This document shows positions 7,948-17,368 of a stretch of DNA of 64,000 bases, piece by piece. The stretch's first letter is position 1, and the number at the start of each line of letters is the position of its first letter. The translations under genes were made by a program, and so were the position numbers. The stretch lies in assembly GCA_900539185.1 (NCBI GenBank), contig UQBG01000004.1, forward strand, positions 62,001 through 126,000. Reading direction: 5' to 3'. This stretch comes from an uncultured Clostridium sp. GTDB lineage: Bacteria > Bacillota > Clostridia > Lachnospirales > Lachnospiraceae. A model generated the notes under the pieces. It was not told where the DNA came from. It saw only the letters and a list, made by a program, of their open reading frames with translations, and searched no databases.

Positions 7948-8490
7948 ATGGAAACAAACAAGTATGCAGGAACACAGACGGAGAAAAACTTGCAGGAGGC
8001 ATTTGCGGGAGAATCACAGGCAAGAAATAAATACACGTATTTTGCTTCGGTAGCAAAGAAGGAAGGATATGAGCAGATGTCTGCAATATTCCTTAAGACT
8101 GCTGACAATGAAAAAGAGCATGCAAAGATGTGGTTCAAAGAATTGGCAGGCATCGGAGATACAAAGGCGAATCTTGCGGCTGCCGCAGAAGGTGAGAACT
8201 ATGAATGGACCGATATGTACGAGGAATTTGCCAAGACGGCAGACGAAGAAGGATTTCCGGAGCTTGCAGCCAAATTCAGAGCGGTAGGTGAGATCGAGAA
8301 GCACCATGAGGAACGATATCGTGCACTGCTTAGGAATATTGAGACCGCACAGGTATTTGAAAAGAGTGAGGTAAAGGTCTGGGAGTGCCGCAACTGCGGA
8401 CATATCGTAGTCGGCACAAAAGCACCGGAGGTATGTCCGGTATGCAATCATCCACAGAGCTACTTTGAGGTGCATGCGGAGAATTATTAA
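7948..8490 (+). CDS. rbr: Rubrerythrin
   Basis: The 180-residue protein has the diiron four-helix bundle with two ExxH-type motifs (EAFAGESQARNKY, DNEKEHAKMW, EIEKHHEERY) and a C-terminal rubredoxin-like iron site CRNCG...CPVCN. Rubrerythrin reduces hydrogen peroxide to water in anaerobes, using NAD(P)H through electron carriers. The start at 7948 follows GGAGGT at 7935-7940; the in-frame ATG at 7903 lies inside the regulator gene and is unlikely. Co-transcribed with the Fur-family regulator. Confidence 0.95.
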   Translation: METNKYAGTQTEKNLQEAFAGESQARNKYTYFASVAKKEGYEQMSAIFLKTADNEKEHAKMWFKELAGIGDTKANLAAAAEGENYEWTDMYEEFAKTADEEGFPELAAKFRAVGEIEKHHEERYRALLRNIETAQVFEKSEVKVWECRNCGHIVVGTKAPEVCPVCNHPQSYFEVHAENY

Positions 8491-8511
8491 AAAGATGATC
8501 TGAAACAAATT

Positions 8512-8551
8512 AGGGAACCCATTGTAAAGATGATAATTACAGGGGTTCCCT
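8512..8551. other. Inverted repeat between rubrerythrin and the acetyltransferase gene
   Basis: AGGGAACCC (8512-8520) pairs with GGGTTCCCT (8543-8551), extended inside by GTAA/TTAC. No T-run follows, so it is a weak or atypical terminator, or an mRNA stabilising hairpin protecting the rbr transcript. Confidence 0.55.
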
Positions 8552-8590
8552 GTGATAAAATCCAAGATATGGTAAAGGAGACGAAACGAT

Positions 8591-9190
8591 ATGACAGAAC
8601 AGGAAAAGATGCTGGCGGGAAAACTCTATGACCCCACGGATGAAGTTCTGAGCCGGTTGCGCATGAAGGCACATCGACTTAGTCAGGACTATAATCGGCT
8701 ATACGATGATGAAGAAGCGGAACGGGTGCGGATTCTGAAGGAATTGCTTCCAAACTGCGGAACGGGTTCCTATCTGCAGGGACCGATTTACTTTGATTAT
8801 GGAGTATTTACCAGTATAGGTAAGAACTCTTTTGCAAACTTTAACTTTACGGTACTGGATACTTGTCCGGTCAGAATCGGAGATAATGTATTTTTTGGAC
8901 CGAACTGTACATTGGCGACACCGATGCATCCATTGCGGTATCAAGAGCGGAACATGAAGCGAAAGCCGGATGGAACCCTATATGATGACGAATATGGACG
9001 GCCGATTACGATTGAATCCAACTGTTGGATCGCCAGTAATGTCGTGGTGGTCGGAGGTGTTACTATAGGCGAAGGTAGTGTGATCGGGGCAGGTAGTGTA
9101 GTGACGAAAGATATTCCTCCGCATTCACTGGCAGTGGGGAATCCATGTAAGGTGATTCGTCGGATAACAGAAGCAGATGCTATGAAATGA
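8591..9190 (+). CDS. Sugar O-acetyltransferase (maltose/galactoside acetyltransferase family)
   Basis: The 199-residue protein starts with the Mac domain (MTEQEKMLAGKLYDPTDEVL) and continues into left-handed beta-helix hexapeptides ending in ITIESNCWIASNVVVVGGVTIGEGSVIGAGSVVTKDIPP. The catalytic histidine lies in LATPMHPL. The family acetylates sugars such as maltose, glucose or galactosides with acetyl-CoA, perhaps as detoxification. The ATG has AAAGGAGA upstream. The gene seems monocistronic with a terminator after it. Confidence 0.92.
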   Translation: MTEQEKMLAGKLYDPTDEVLSRLRMKAHRLSQDYNRLYDDEEAERVRILKELLPNCGTGSYLQGPIYFDYGVFTSIGKNSFANFNFTVLDTCPVRIGDNVFFGPNCTLATPMHPLRYQERNMKRKPDGTLYDDEYGRPITIESNCWIASNVVVVGGVTIGEGSVIGAGSVVTKDIPPHSLAVGNPCKVIRRITEADAMK

Positions 9191-9227
9191 TGGTGTTGGT
9201 TGTTATATTCTAAAAGATAGTGAGAGA

Positions 9228-9277
9228 TAGCGGTTTATCACCTTTTATGTGGGGGTGTGGTAGCCGTTATTTTTTTC
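9228..9277 (+). terminator. Likely intrinsic terminator after the sugar acetyltransferase gene
   Basis: An imperfect stem beginning AGCGGTTTATCACC and closing with GGTGTGGTAGCCGTT is followed by a run of seven T. The stem has G-U pairs and internal mismatches. Confidence 0.5.
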
Positions 9278-9288
9278 GGAAAATTCCC

Positions 9289-9331
9289 TTGACAGAAATG
9301 ATTTGATATAGTAACATAACGGTGTTATGTT
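9289..9331 (+). promoter_or_regulatory. Promoter and TetR operator of the first TetR gene
   Basis: TTGACA (9289-9294) is followed 17 bases later by TAACAT as -10. That -10 box lies inside the perfect palindrome AACATAAC-GGT-GTTATGTT (9313-9331). An operator over the -10 box is the classic position for TetR autorepression. Confidence 0.8.
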
Positions 9332-9360
9332 GCGAGGAAGAAATAAAATGAGGTATCAGT

Positions 9361-9981
9361 ATGAAGAATGATCGCGAGACAAAAGAGCGTCTTCTTATAT
9401 GTGCCAGAGAGGAATTTTTGGAAAAAGGATATCAAAAGGCTTCTCTGCGGACGATATGTAAGAATGCAGGAGTGACAACGGGTGCACTGTACTTTTTCTT
9501 TCAGGACAAAGAGGATTTATTTGCGGCGATTGTTCAGCCGACACTGGATCAGATCCGGACGATGGCGGCACAGCATGTGCGACAGGAACTGATGATGCTG
9601 CAGAATCTTCCCGGGGCGGATGAGGATAACATGCACGATGATCATAATGCGACAGAACAGATCTTACATGTGCTATATAAGAATTATGATATCTGCCAGA
9701 TGCTTTTGACAAACAGTCAGGGCTCCCGATACGAGAACTGTCTGGATGAATTCGTCGATTTGTTTGAGAAGGGACAGCGGGCACTGGCGGATGAACAGGC
9801 AAAGCAGTTGGGAATACAGCCGCCGGATGATTATATCATACACTGGGTGATTCATATAGAGCTGGATGCCTATGTACACGTTCTGCTTCATGAGCGGGAT
9901 GAGGAAACGGCATTGAAGTACATGGATCAGGTACTGGACTATCTGCTGGCCGGTTGGAGTGCGTTATTTCAGAAGAAGTAA
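9361..9981 (+). CDS. TetR-family transcriptional regulator
   Basis: The 206-residue protein has the TetR N-terminal helix-turn-helix (REEFLEKGYQKASLRTICKNAGVTTGALYFFFQDKEDLFAAIV) and a ligand-binding helical domain without recognisable family. It is preceded by a palindrome and followed by the same palindrome in front of the ABC transporter genes, so it probably represses both itself and the transporter. It shares an operator core with the TetR protein encoded at 17427. Confidence 0.92.
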   Translation: MKNDRETKERLLICAREEFLEKGYQKASLRTICKNAGVTTGALYFFFQDKEDLFAAIVQPTLDQIRTMAAQHVRQELMMLQNLPGADEDNMHDDHNATEQILHVLYKNYDICQMLLTNSQGSRYENCLDEFVDLFEKGQRALADEQAKQLGIQPPDDYIIHWVIHIELDAYVHVLLHERDEETALKYMDQVLDYLLAGWSALFQKK

Positions 9982-10039
9982 AGAATAAAAAATCAAAGGC
10001 TATGTTCAAATATTTGGACATAGCTAAATTACATAACAA

Positions 10040-10058
10040 AACATAACACTGTTATGTT
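10040..10058 (+). promoter_or_regulatory. TetR operator upstream of the ABC/FtsX genes
   Basis: AACATAAC-ACT-GTTATGTT is a perfect inverted repeat with the same arms as the site at 9313-9331. An extra half site ACATAAC lies 9 bases upstream (10031-10037). Confidence 0.8.
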
Positions 10059-10084
10059 GGCGAAAAACAGGAGGAAAGAGAATC

Positions 10085-10786
10085 ATGTATGTTCAGGTAT
10101 CAGATGTGAAGAAGAGTTATGGAGAAGGAGGAAGCTATATCCAGGTACTAAAGGGGATATCGGTAGGTGTGAATCAGGGAGATATGTGTGTGATACAGGG
10201 AACCAGTGGATCCGGCAAATCAACCCTGCTAAACTGTATCGGCGGACTGGATACTGTGGATTCCGGATCGATTCAGGTAGATGGAAAAGAGATGGTTGGC
10301 TTAAAGCCGGAAGCACTTTCGGACTATCGGCGGGATTATCTGGGCTTTATCTTCCAGTTCTATAATTTGGTTCCGAATCTGACCGTTCGTGAGAATATAC
10401 AGGTGTGCGAGTATCTGACAGGGCAGCCGTTAGACATGGATGAACTGCTGGAGATACTGGGACTTACAGAGCATCAGAATAAGTTTCCATCCCAGTTATC
10501 CGGTGGACAACAGCAACGTTGTGCGATCGCCAGAGCATTAATTAAGAATCCGAAGCTTCTGCTTTGTGATGAACCGACGGGTGCATTGGACTCGAAGACA
10601 TCCAGAGATATTCTGGTGTTACTGGAGAAGATCAATGCACAGTATGGAACAACCATGCTGATCGTTACTCATAATAATGCGATTAAGGATATGGTGGATC
10701 AGGTAATTATCTTAAAGGATGGATTAATTCGGCGGAATTATCGGAATGAAACGAAGATACCGGCAGCAGAATTGGAGGACTTATAA
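10085..10786 (+). CDS. ABC transporter ATP-binding protein (MacB/LolD-type)
   Basis: The 233-residue ATPase has Walker A GTSGSGKSTLLN, signature LSGGQQQRCAIARAL and Walker B LLLCDEPTGALDSKT, the pattern of ATPases that power FtsX-type mechanotransmission permeases. It is followed 1 base later by a matching permease gene. Such pairs export antimicrobial peptides or lipids or pull on envelope substrates. The gene is almost the same as the paralogue at 27731 (shared SYGEGGSYIQVLKGIS, QFYNLVPNLTVREN). TetR-controlled. Confidence 0.95.
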   Translation: MYVQVSDVKKSYGEGGSYIQVLKGISVGVNQGDMCVIQGTSGSGKSTLLNCIGGLDTVDSGSIQVDGKEMVGLKPEALSDYRRDYLGFIFQFYNLVPNLTVRENIQVCEYLTGQPLDMDELLEILGLTEHQNKFPSQLSGGQQQRCAIARALIKNPKLLLCDEPTGALDSKTSRDILVLLEKINAQYGTTMLIVTHNNAIKDMVDQVIILKDGLIRRNYRNETKIPAAELEDL

Positions 10787-10787
10787 G

Positions 10788-13331
10788 ATGCAGAAAGTAC
10801 TACAAAAGCGGATACTACGGGATTTAAAGAAAAATATAGCACGATATCTGGCGTTGGGCTTCCTGATCATCTTAAGTATGTATATGGTTGTCAGTATGAT
10901 CGCCGCAGCAGAAACGATCATCCGCGGATCCCTGCGAGAGGATCAGGCGTCGCAGGTTGAGGATGGAGAATTTTCACTCTTTGTGCCTATGACAGATGCA
11001 GAGTGGCGGTCGTTGGAGGCAAAGGGCATTACCCTGCAGAAACAGTTCTTTCTGGACTACACGGTAGATACGGATAAAACCCTGCGTTTGTTTCAAAACA
11101 GAGATCAGATCAACCGGATCATGATCGCAGAAGGTCGTTTGGCAGAGGCGGAGGACGAAGTCGTTCTGGAACGCAGATATGCAGAGATTAATGGGATCCA
11201 GCCGGGGGATGAGATCAAGATCGGTGGAAGAGAGCTGACCGTGACCGGAATCGGATGTGTGGCAGACTATGATTCTCCGCTAAAGTCTCTGGGCGATACC
11301 GGGTGTGACAGTGAGCACTTTGGTCTGGCATTCGTAACAGCAGATGTCTATGCACAGATGCGAAAAGAAGGAAAAAGTACGAAGTCAGAGGAATACTACT
11401 ATGCATATCTGTTAAATGACAGTATGACACAGGAGGAATTAAAGGAGGAATTAAAGAATCTGGAATTTTCTGCAGATGATGTAAATGATTCCTATTTTCA
11501 GGAATATTGGGATCGTACATTGGGAAGAGAAGACGATCTGAGGAATGGAATTCAGGATCTGTTAGATGGAGCCAAGGAGCTTCAGGACGGGCTGGAGGAG
11601 CTGCATTCTCAGTTAAAGGAACTTGGGAGATTCGCAGATGGAGTAGATGAGTATACCGATGGGGTACAGGAGGCGGCAGACGGTGCCGATGAAGTCCGGG
11701 ACGGCGTTCAGGAGCTGAAGAATGATACGGATGATATACTGGATGAGATCTTTGATACGGATGCGGGGAATCTGGTAGCCTTTATCAAGGCAGGTGATAA
11801 TGTCCGGATTCAGGCAGCGTCCGGCGATCAGGAGCTGTATCGGAGCGTGGGTACGATCGCAGGTGGCATTATTCTGGTTCTGATATCCTATGTCTTATCT
11901 GTATTTGTAGTACATTCCATCGATCAGGAGGCATCGGTGATCGGGGCTCTTTACGCACTGGGTGTAAAGAAGCGGGATCTGATGCGGCATTATGTTATGT
12001 TGCCGACCGGTATAGCAGCAGTATCCGGCGTGATCGGAACCCTGATCGGATATAGTGCACTTGGAGTCCGGGTACAGATGCAGGACTGCTATAATTATTA
12101 TTCATTACCGGATCTGAATCCGATCGTTATGCCATATCTGGTGATTTACGGTGTTGTGCTGCCGCCATTGATCTGTTGGGCAGTTACCAGTCTGGTCATT
12201 AACAAGCGGTTATCCCGCCCGGTACTGACATTGATCAAGAATGAACAGACCGCCAGTCGAGGCAAGGATATTCCGTTAAAGCACATGAAGTTCCTGCGGC
12301 TGTTCAAACTTCGTCAGATCATGCGGGAGAGAAGAACCGCATTTGCCGTCGTATTCGGAATGTTTGTCAGTCTCTTAATCGCGATTATGGCACTGCAGAT
12401 CTTTGTATACTGCGATGCTGTCCGGGTACAGTATCCGGAAGATACAAAGTATGAGTACATGTATACATACAAGTATCCGTCAGAGGATCCGCCGGAGGGA
12501 GGGTATGAGGCCTATGCAAAGACGCTGAAAAAGGAGATCTATGGATATAACTTTGATGTGACGGTTATGGGTATCACCGATGACAATCCGTTCTTTGGTG
12601 TAGAACTGGAGGATACCTCCAGCCGGGTGGTGATCAGTTCTTCCATTTCCTATAAGTATGGGTTGGGCGTAGGTGATGTAATTACCCTGAAGGATGAAGA
12701 AGAGGATAAGCTGTATTCGTTCGAGATATCAGATATTACACAGTATGCACCGAGCTTCATGGTATTTATGCCATATGATAAGGCACTGGAGCTCTTCGGA
12801 GAACCGGATGATTACTATAATGTAGTATTTTCCGATCATGACCTGAAGATCCCGTCCGGACGGTTATATTCCACGGTTACAAAGGCAGATGTAGAGAAGG
12901 CAGCAGGAATCTTTGTCAAGCAGATGCAGGGAATGATCGTCACGCTGGGTGGAGTTTCCGTTGTAATCTTTGCAATCGTACTGTACCTGATGATGAAGGT
13001 TATGATAGACCGGTCGGCATTCAGTATCTCGCTGATCAAGGTATTCGGTTACCGGGATAAGGAGCTGAAGAAGATGTATCTGGATGGAAACTTCTATGTG
13101 ATTGCACTGGGAGCCTTGATTTCCGTTCCACTGGGAAAGGTGATTATGGATGCAATCTACGAGCCGGCATTCGTACCGAATGTGGCGTGTGGTGTCGATA
13201 AGTCCTTCCCATTCTGGATGTATCTGGCGATTTTTGCGGTAGTGCTCGTTTTGTATTTTATTATTAATCATCTTCTGGTTCGAAAGATCCGCAAGATGGC
13301 ACCGACCGAGGTACTAAAGAATCGCGAATAA
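10788..13331 (+). CDS. Large FtsX-domain ABC transporter permease
   Basis: The 847-residue permease has an N-terminal membrane segment (YLALGFLIILSMYMVVSMIAA), an extracytoplasmic domain, an FtsX block with three helices (about residues 350-480), a second extracytoplasmic domain, and a final FtsX block ending in APTEVLKNRE. A stretch at about residues 255-325 repeats L-x-D-G units (LLDGAKELQDGLEELHSQL), predicted to be a long helical hairpin as in YhgE-like envelope proteins. The start at 10788 follows GGAGGAC; it overlaps nothing but begins 1 base after the ATPase stop. Paralogous to the 28456 gene. Confidence 0.92.
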   Translation: MQKVLQKRILRDLKKNIARYLALGFLIILSMYMVVSMIAAAETIIRGSLREDQASQVEDGEFSLFVPMTDAEWRSLEAKGITLQKQFFLDYTVDTDKTLRLFQNRDQINRIMIAEGRLAEAEDEVVLERRYAEINGIQPGDEIKIGGRELTVTGIGCVADYDSPLKSLGDTGCDSEHFGLAFVTADVYAQMRKEGKSTKSEEYYYAYLLNDSMTQEELKEELKNLEFSADDVNDSYFQEYWDRTLGREDDLRNGIQDLLDGAKELQDGLEELHSQLKELGRFADGVDEYTDGVQEAADGADEVRDGVQELKNDTDDILDEIFDTDAGNLVAFIKAGDNVRIQAASGDQELYRSVGTIAGGIILVLISYVLSVFVVHSIDQEASVIGALYALGVKKRDLMRHYVMLPTGIAAVSGVIGTLIGYSALGVRVQMQDCYNYYSLPDLNPIVMPYLVIYGVVLPPLICWAVTSLVINKRLSRPVLTLIKNEQTASRGKDIPLKHMKFLRLFKLRQIMRERRTAFAVVFGMFVSLLIAIMALQIFVYCDAVRVQYPEDTKYEYMYTYKYPSEDPPEGGYEAYAKTLKKEIYGYNFDVTVMGITDDNPFFGVELEDTSSRVVISSSISYKYGLGVGDVITLKDEEEDKLYSFEISDITQYAPSFMVFMPYDKALELFGEPDDYYNVVFSDHDLKIPSGRLYSTVTKADVEKAAGIFVKQMQGMIVTLGGVSVVIFAIVLYLMMKVMIDRSAFSISLIKVFGYRDKELKKMYLDGNFYVIALGALISVPLGKVIMDAIYEPAFVPNVACGVDKSFPFWMYLAIFAVVLVLYFIINHLLVRKIRKMAPTEVLKNRE

Positions 13332-13446
13332 GTATATAGAAAGCAGAACATGCGGAAGCAGATGCTGTCTCGGAATTTAAGGTTGCGGGACAGTGTCTGT
13401 GTGCGTTATACTGGATGCATATAGTTAAACAGTGGAGGAAAAAAAG

Positions 13447-14052
13447 ATGGACATGAATATTGTGTGCTTAGACTTAGAAGGCGTATTGGTACCGGAGATC
13501 TGGATCGCATTTGCAGAGGCCAGTGGGATCCCGGAGTTGAAGAGAACGACGCGTGACGAGCCGGATTATGAGAAGCTGATGAACTGGAGAATCGGGATTC
13601 TAAAGGAGCATGGTCTTGGCCTGAAGGAGATTCAGGAAACGATCGCAAAGATTGATCCGATTCCGGGAGCGAAGGAATTCTTAGATGAGCTGAGAAGCAT
13701 CACACAGGTTATTATTATCAGTGATACATTTACACAGTTTGCAGGCCCGCTGATGAAGAAGCTGGGTTGGCCGACTATCTTCTGCAACTCACTGGAGGTT
13801 GCACCGGATGGAGAGATTACCGGCTTTAAGATGCGGATCGAGAATTCGAAGCTTACGACCGTTAAGGCACTTCAGTCAATCGGGTATCAGACCATTGCCA
13901 GCGGTGACAGCCATAACGATCTTGGTATGATCCAGGCGAGCAAGGCCGGCTTCTTATTCAAGAGTACGGATCAGATCAAGAAAGATCATCCGGAGCTTCC
14001 GGCATATGAGACCTACGATGAACTGATGGCAGCGATTAAGGCAGCGTTATAA
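13447..14052 (+). CDS. thrH: ThrH: bifunctional phosphoserine phosphatase/homoserine phosphotransferase
   Basis: The 201-residue HAD protein begins MNIVCLDLEGVLVPEIW, where the nucleophile motif is DLEGV rather than the usual DxDGT, the signature of ThrH. Later motifs are IIISDTF (motif II), the lysine in ENSKLTTVKAL (motif III) and ASGDSHNDLGMI (motif IV). ThrH dephosphorylates phosphoserine and can pass phosphate to homoserine. GGAGG at 13434-13438 supports the ATG at 13447. It is convergent with the ThrE-type exporter gene, an unrelated but thematically linked neighbour. Confidence 0.92.
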   Translation: MDMNIVCLDLEGVLVPEIWIAFAEASGIPELKRTTRDEPDYEKLMNWRIGILKEHGLGLKEIQETIAKIDPIPGAKEFLDELRSITQVIIISDTFTQFAGPLMKKLGWPTIFCNSLEVAPDGEITGFKMRIENSKLTTVKALQSIGYQTIASGDSHNDLGMIQASKAGFLFKSTDQIKKDHPELPAYETYDELMAAIKAAL

Positions 14053-14075
14053 GATAGGCAGTGGGTGGTAAAGAA

Positions 14076-15416
14076 TCAGGTACAGTATCGGAAGGTTTTG
14101 TCTGTAAGGATTCTTGCAAATATAAGACCTAAAGGCAGTGCCAGAATAATCAGCAGTGCAGAGGCGAGCCAAGAGGAGGCTGCCGACAGATCCATGGTTC
14201 CGAGGTTGTAAAACCATTTATACAGGTACAGTCCGGGTACCATGATCACGATGGAAGGTACTGTGATGGAGATTCGCGGATAGCCGGAGATGCCTTTCAG
14301 GGTAGAAGCAAGGATTCCGGCAACAAATGCACCGATAAAAGCGGCGACTGCCGGCGGCAGGCTGAGAAGATCAATCAGTTCCAGACGGAGAGTATTCGAT
14401 ACCGCACCGATAATGCCGGCAGCGGCAGCCAGTTTGACCGGGCTGTTAAACATAATGGAAAAGCCAAATACCCCGCAGAAGCTGGCAAGCAGTCGAAACA
14501 GGATCCATTGCCACAAAGGAAGGGTTAACGGAAGAAACGGAATCGGTTGAAGACCGAGAATCAGGGCAAGCAGCCAGGCCGTCATAGCAGCTCCCGTTAT
14601 AATGATCAGGGAATACATCAGTCGTTCACTTCCGGAACGCATATCCAGCTTCGCAAAGTCTATTCCACTGGTGATAAACGGAAAGCCCGGAATAATGAAC
14701 AGCATAGAGCAGATGTATCCGGCTTCATGCTGTAGGTTTACAGAAAACAGGAACTCCAGCAGCTTTAATAAAAGAGTATAAGAAAGACATGCGGCAGATA
14801 CGGAAGAGATAATACATAAAAATAATGTAAAATGGTGCTTGGAAAGCTTGCATCGTACATAGTTTCCTATGCCGGCACCTACAAATGCACATAGCATCTC
14901 GATCGGACCACCACCGAGCAGAAATGTAAAGGCACCGCATGCCAATGCTGCGGCGATGGCTAAGGCGATAGGGGAGTACAGACCGTGGATGCGTTCAATT
15001 GCATCCAGAGTGGAGTGAATCTCTTCACAGCTTTGATGAACCTCGCGAGTAGAGAATTTGGAAACAAATCGTTCCAGTCGATTAAGCTGCGAGGTATTAA
15101 CCCCAGTATTGGTCAGACATAGGGATTGACTGAAGTTGTTGGTACCGTCAAAGCAGGTGTAGTTAATAGACATAAGTCCGATATCGGCAGTACAGGTGAT
15201 GTTCATGAGCTCCGATAGTTCATTCATGGAGCTTCGAACGCGCCAGGCACCGGTTCCACAGGAAAGCATCATGATGCCAACTCGTCCGACGATCGATGCC
15301 TTTTCCGGCAGACTTGCATCTGCGATAGGCGTTGCATCTGATTTCGTGGTATATTCATGCCAGAGAATATCCATATGATTTTTTTTGACTATGGGTTTGC
15401 TACCTGTGTGTTTCAT
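14076..15416 (-). CDS. ThrE-family threonine/serine exporter
   Basis: The 446-residue protein has a soluble N-terminal domain with ASIVGRVGIMMLSCGTGAWRVRSSMNELS, the characteristic DUF1212/ThrE motif, then about ten membrane segments (from SPIALAIAAALACGAFTFLLGG onward). ThrE-family proteins export threonine and serine using the proton gradient. N- and C-terminal ThrE halves are fused in one chain here. GAGGGTG lies 5 bases before the ATG. It follows the unknown gene at 15435-16232 by 18 bases, so the two are likely one operon on the minus strand. Confidence 0.88.
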   Translation of the reverse strand: MKHTGSKPIVKKNHMDILWHEYTTKSDATPIADASLPEKASIVGRVGIMMLSCGTGAWRVRSSMNELSELMNITCTADIGLMSINYTCFDGTNNFSQSLCLTNTGVNTSQLNRLERFVSKFSTREVHQSCEEIHSTLDAIERIHGLYSPIALAIAAALACGAFTFLLGGGPIEMLCAFVGAGIGNYVRCKLSKHHFTLFLCIISSVSAACLSYTLLLKLLEFLFSVNLQHEAGYICSMLFIIPGFPFITSGIDFAKLDMRSGSERLMYSLIIITGAAMTAWLLALILGLQPIPFLPLTLPLWQWILFRLLASFCGVFGFSIMFNSPVKLAAAAGIIGAVSNTLRLELIDLLSLPPAVAAFIGAFVAGILASTLKGISGYPRISITVPSIVIMVPGLYLYKWFYNLGTMDLSAASSWLASALLIILALPLGLIFARILTDKTFRYCT

Positions 15417-15434
15417 AAGATCACCCTCTTTTTA

Positions 15435-16232
15435 TTATAAATCCAGACTATCAGTGCCTGCTGTTTTTATCATTTCTTCACGACAGGATAGTACCAGACC
15501 ATCTATAATACTAAGGTGCTGGAGCATTTTTGTCTCAAACTGATGGATCGGTAGAAGAACGCCGAGTTCATCAAAGGATTTGCCGGATCGGGTTCCGGTT
15601 TCCTGACCGTAGTATACAACTGCCGAATATGCGACCTCCTGGATTTCATGGTAGGTTGACCAGATGACATCATAGGCCTGTGCCTCTGTGAGGTTCAGTT
15701 TCTTTGTATCCGGCAGGGCATATAGAATAAGAATTCCTCGTTCTCTGTTTTCCTTTTTTTCAGAAATTGTAAGCCCGGATGTATAGTATCGAACAAGATC
15801 ATAATCATCCGCTAAATACAGTTTTGAACGTGGAGCCGGATGATGTTGATTGTACATTTCCCGGAATTTTTTATATTCATGCTTTGTTACGACATCTGTT
15901 TTATCCGTTAGCAGATTTCCGTCTGCATCTGTGAGCAGAACCGGATTCTCTCCACATTTTCCGTGAAAACGTTTTGGAATCAGATAAGCATCCTTAAGAA
16001 TATCAAACATACTGCGGTTACAAAGCTCAAGAAGCAAGGCACTGACATCTCCGTTTTTATAGGCGTGAAGCAGAACTTCGGCAAAGTGACGGGGATCCGG
16101 ATCAGCAGATCGGTTGTCCTCGTTCAGGTGTTCATAAAAGGCTTCCATGAGCCGCTCACAGGCTTTATCCGAAGAGAGAATTCTGGAAAATATATTCTCT
16201 ACAGCCTCTTCTCTTGGTAATACGAATGACAT
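15435..16232 (-). CDS. Conserved hypothetical protein in the ThrE operon
   Basis: I do not recognise this 265-residue soluble protein. It shows a helical N-terminal part (residues 1-90), a segment with FHGKCGENPVLLTDADGNLLTDKTDVVTKHEYKKF that reads like a beta hairpin with a DxDGN turn, and a C-terminal part with WSTYHEIQEVAYSAVVYYGQETG. There is no signal peptide or membrane segment. The start at 16232 was chosen because GGGGTGG precedes it; an in-frame ATG 6 codons upstream is possible. It lies 18 bases upstream of thrE-like gene on the same strand and divergent from a LysR gene. Confidence 0.7.
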   Translation of the reverse strand: MSFVLPREEAVENIFSRILSSDKACERLMEAFYEHLNEDNRSADPDPRHFAEVLLHAYKNGDVSALLLELCNRSMFDILKDAYLIPKRFHGKCGENPVLLTDADGNLLTDKTDVVTKHEYKKFREMYNQHHPAPRSKLYLADDYDLVRYYTSGLTISEKKENRERGILILYALPDTKKLNLTEAQAYDVIWSTYHEIQEVAYSAVVYYGQETGTRSGKSFDELGVLLPIHQFETKMLQHLSIIDGLVLSCREEMIKTAGTDSLDL

Positions 16233-16375
16233 ACAACCACCCCATTTCAAATTTCATTCTTGTCTTTATTACTTTTTTCTTTAAATGATTATAGTTTTAT
16301 GTTAGAAATAAGTAAAAGATATCATTGATATGACAGAAATAATTATTTGATATACCAGAAGGGGAGACCAGAATA

Positions 16376-17278
16376 ATGAATGTGAACTTCGAGTATTATA
16401 GGATATTTTATTATGTAGCAAAGTATGGAAATTTTACAAAGGCAGCTCACGCATTGGACAACAGCCAGCCCAATATTACGCGGGCGATGAACTGTCTGGA
16501 GGCCGAGGTGAATTGCCCGCTGTTTATCCGTACGAATCGGGGAGTTTGTCTCACACCGGAGGGAGAACGACTGTATATGCGGGTTTCGGCAGCCATGAAG
16601 CAGATTCAGGAGGCAGAAGAAGAACTGGCAGAAAGTGTGAGACTGGAGCATGGGTGTGTTTCTATCGGTGCCAGTGAGACGGCATTGAATATATATTTGT
16701 TGAGGCGGTTAAAGAAGTTTCATGCATCTTATCCGGGGGTAAAGATCAAGATTTATAATCATTCTACGCCTCAGGCAGTTCATTCTGTTCTAAATGGTGA
16801 AATTGATTTTGCAGTGGTAACAACACCGACCAATTCGGATACACCGCTAAAAGAGGTGTTATTGCAGAAATTTCAGGAGGTCTTAATCGGTGGAAAGGAA
16901 TTCGCCGGGCTGGAAGGGAAGGAGCTTTCATTTGAAGAATTAAAGGAGTATCCGTTTATATGTCTGGGGACGGAGACGATGACATACTACTTTTATGAAC
17001 AGTTATTTCTTCTGCATGGGATGGAACTGGTGCCGGATACAGAAGCAGCTACGACCGATCAGATCCTGCCTCTGGTAAAGAGTGGACTGGGGCTGGGCTT
17101 CCTGCCGGAGGAGATGGCAAAAGAGGCTCTTCGGAAGCATGAGGTTATTCAGATTATGTTGAAGGATAAGATACCCAAACGACATGTATGTATGGTATAT
17201 GACACTAAGCGGCCAATGAGTGTCGCAGCCCAGAAGCTAAAGCATCTATTATTGGATGAGGGTGGAAAGGAGGAGTAA
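16376..17278 (+). CDS. LysR-family transcriptional regulator
   Basis: The 300-residue protein has the LysR helix-turn-helix (FYYVAKYGNFTKAAHALDNSQPNITRAMNCLEAEV) with an unusual DNSQPNITRAMNCLE recognition helix found in a clostridial subgroup, and a periplasmic-binding-like effector domain (GCVSIGASETALNIYLL, LPLVKSGLGLGFLPEEMA). It is divergent from the unknown gene plus ThrE exporter on the minus strand (143-base gap), which is the usual LysR target arrangement, so it probably controls them. Full length. Confidence 0.92.
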   Translation: MNVNFEYYRIFYYVAKYGNFTKAAHALDNSQPNITRAMNCLEAEVNCPLFIRTNRGVCLTPEGERLYMRVSAAMKQIQEAEEELAESVRLEHGCVSIGASETALNIYLLRRLKKFHASYPGVKIKIYNHSTPQAVHSVLNGEIDFAVVTTPTNSDTPLKEVLLQKFQEVLIGGKEFAGLEGKELSFEELKEYPFICLGTETMTYYFYEQLFLLHGMELVPDTEAATTDQILPLVKSGLGLGFLPEEMAKEALRKHEVIQIMLKDKIPKRHVCMVYDTKRPMSVAAQKLKHLLLDEGGKEE

Positions 17279-17368
17279 GGAAGAGCAGTGGGCAAAACGA
17301 AAGCTGGTCAGGGAAATTGCAGAAGAGGTTTGGGGCAAAAAATAAATAAGAAGATAAAGAAAAACATA

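Noticed and set aside
13365..13395. CTGTCTCG...CGGGACAG stem as a terminator after the first FtsX gene
   Set aside because: No T-run follows and there is a mismatch in the stem; not strong enough to annotate.
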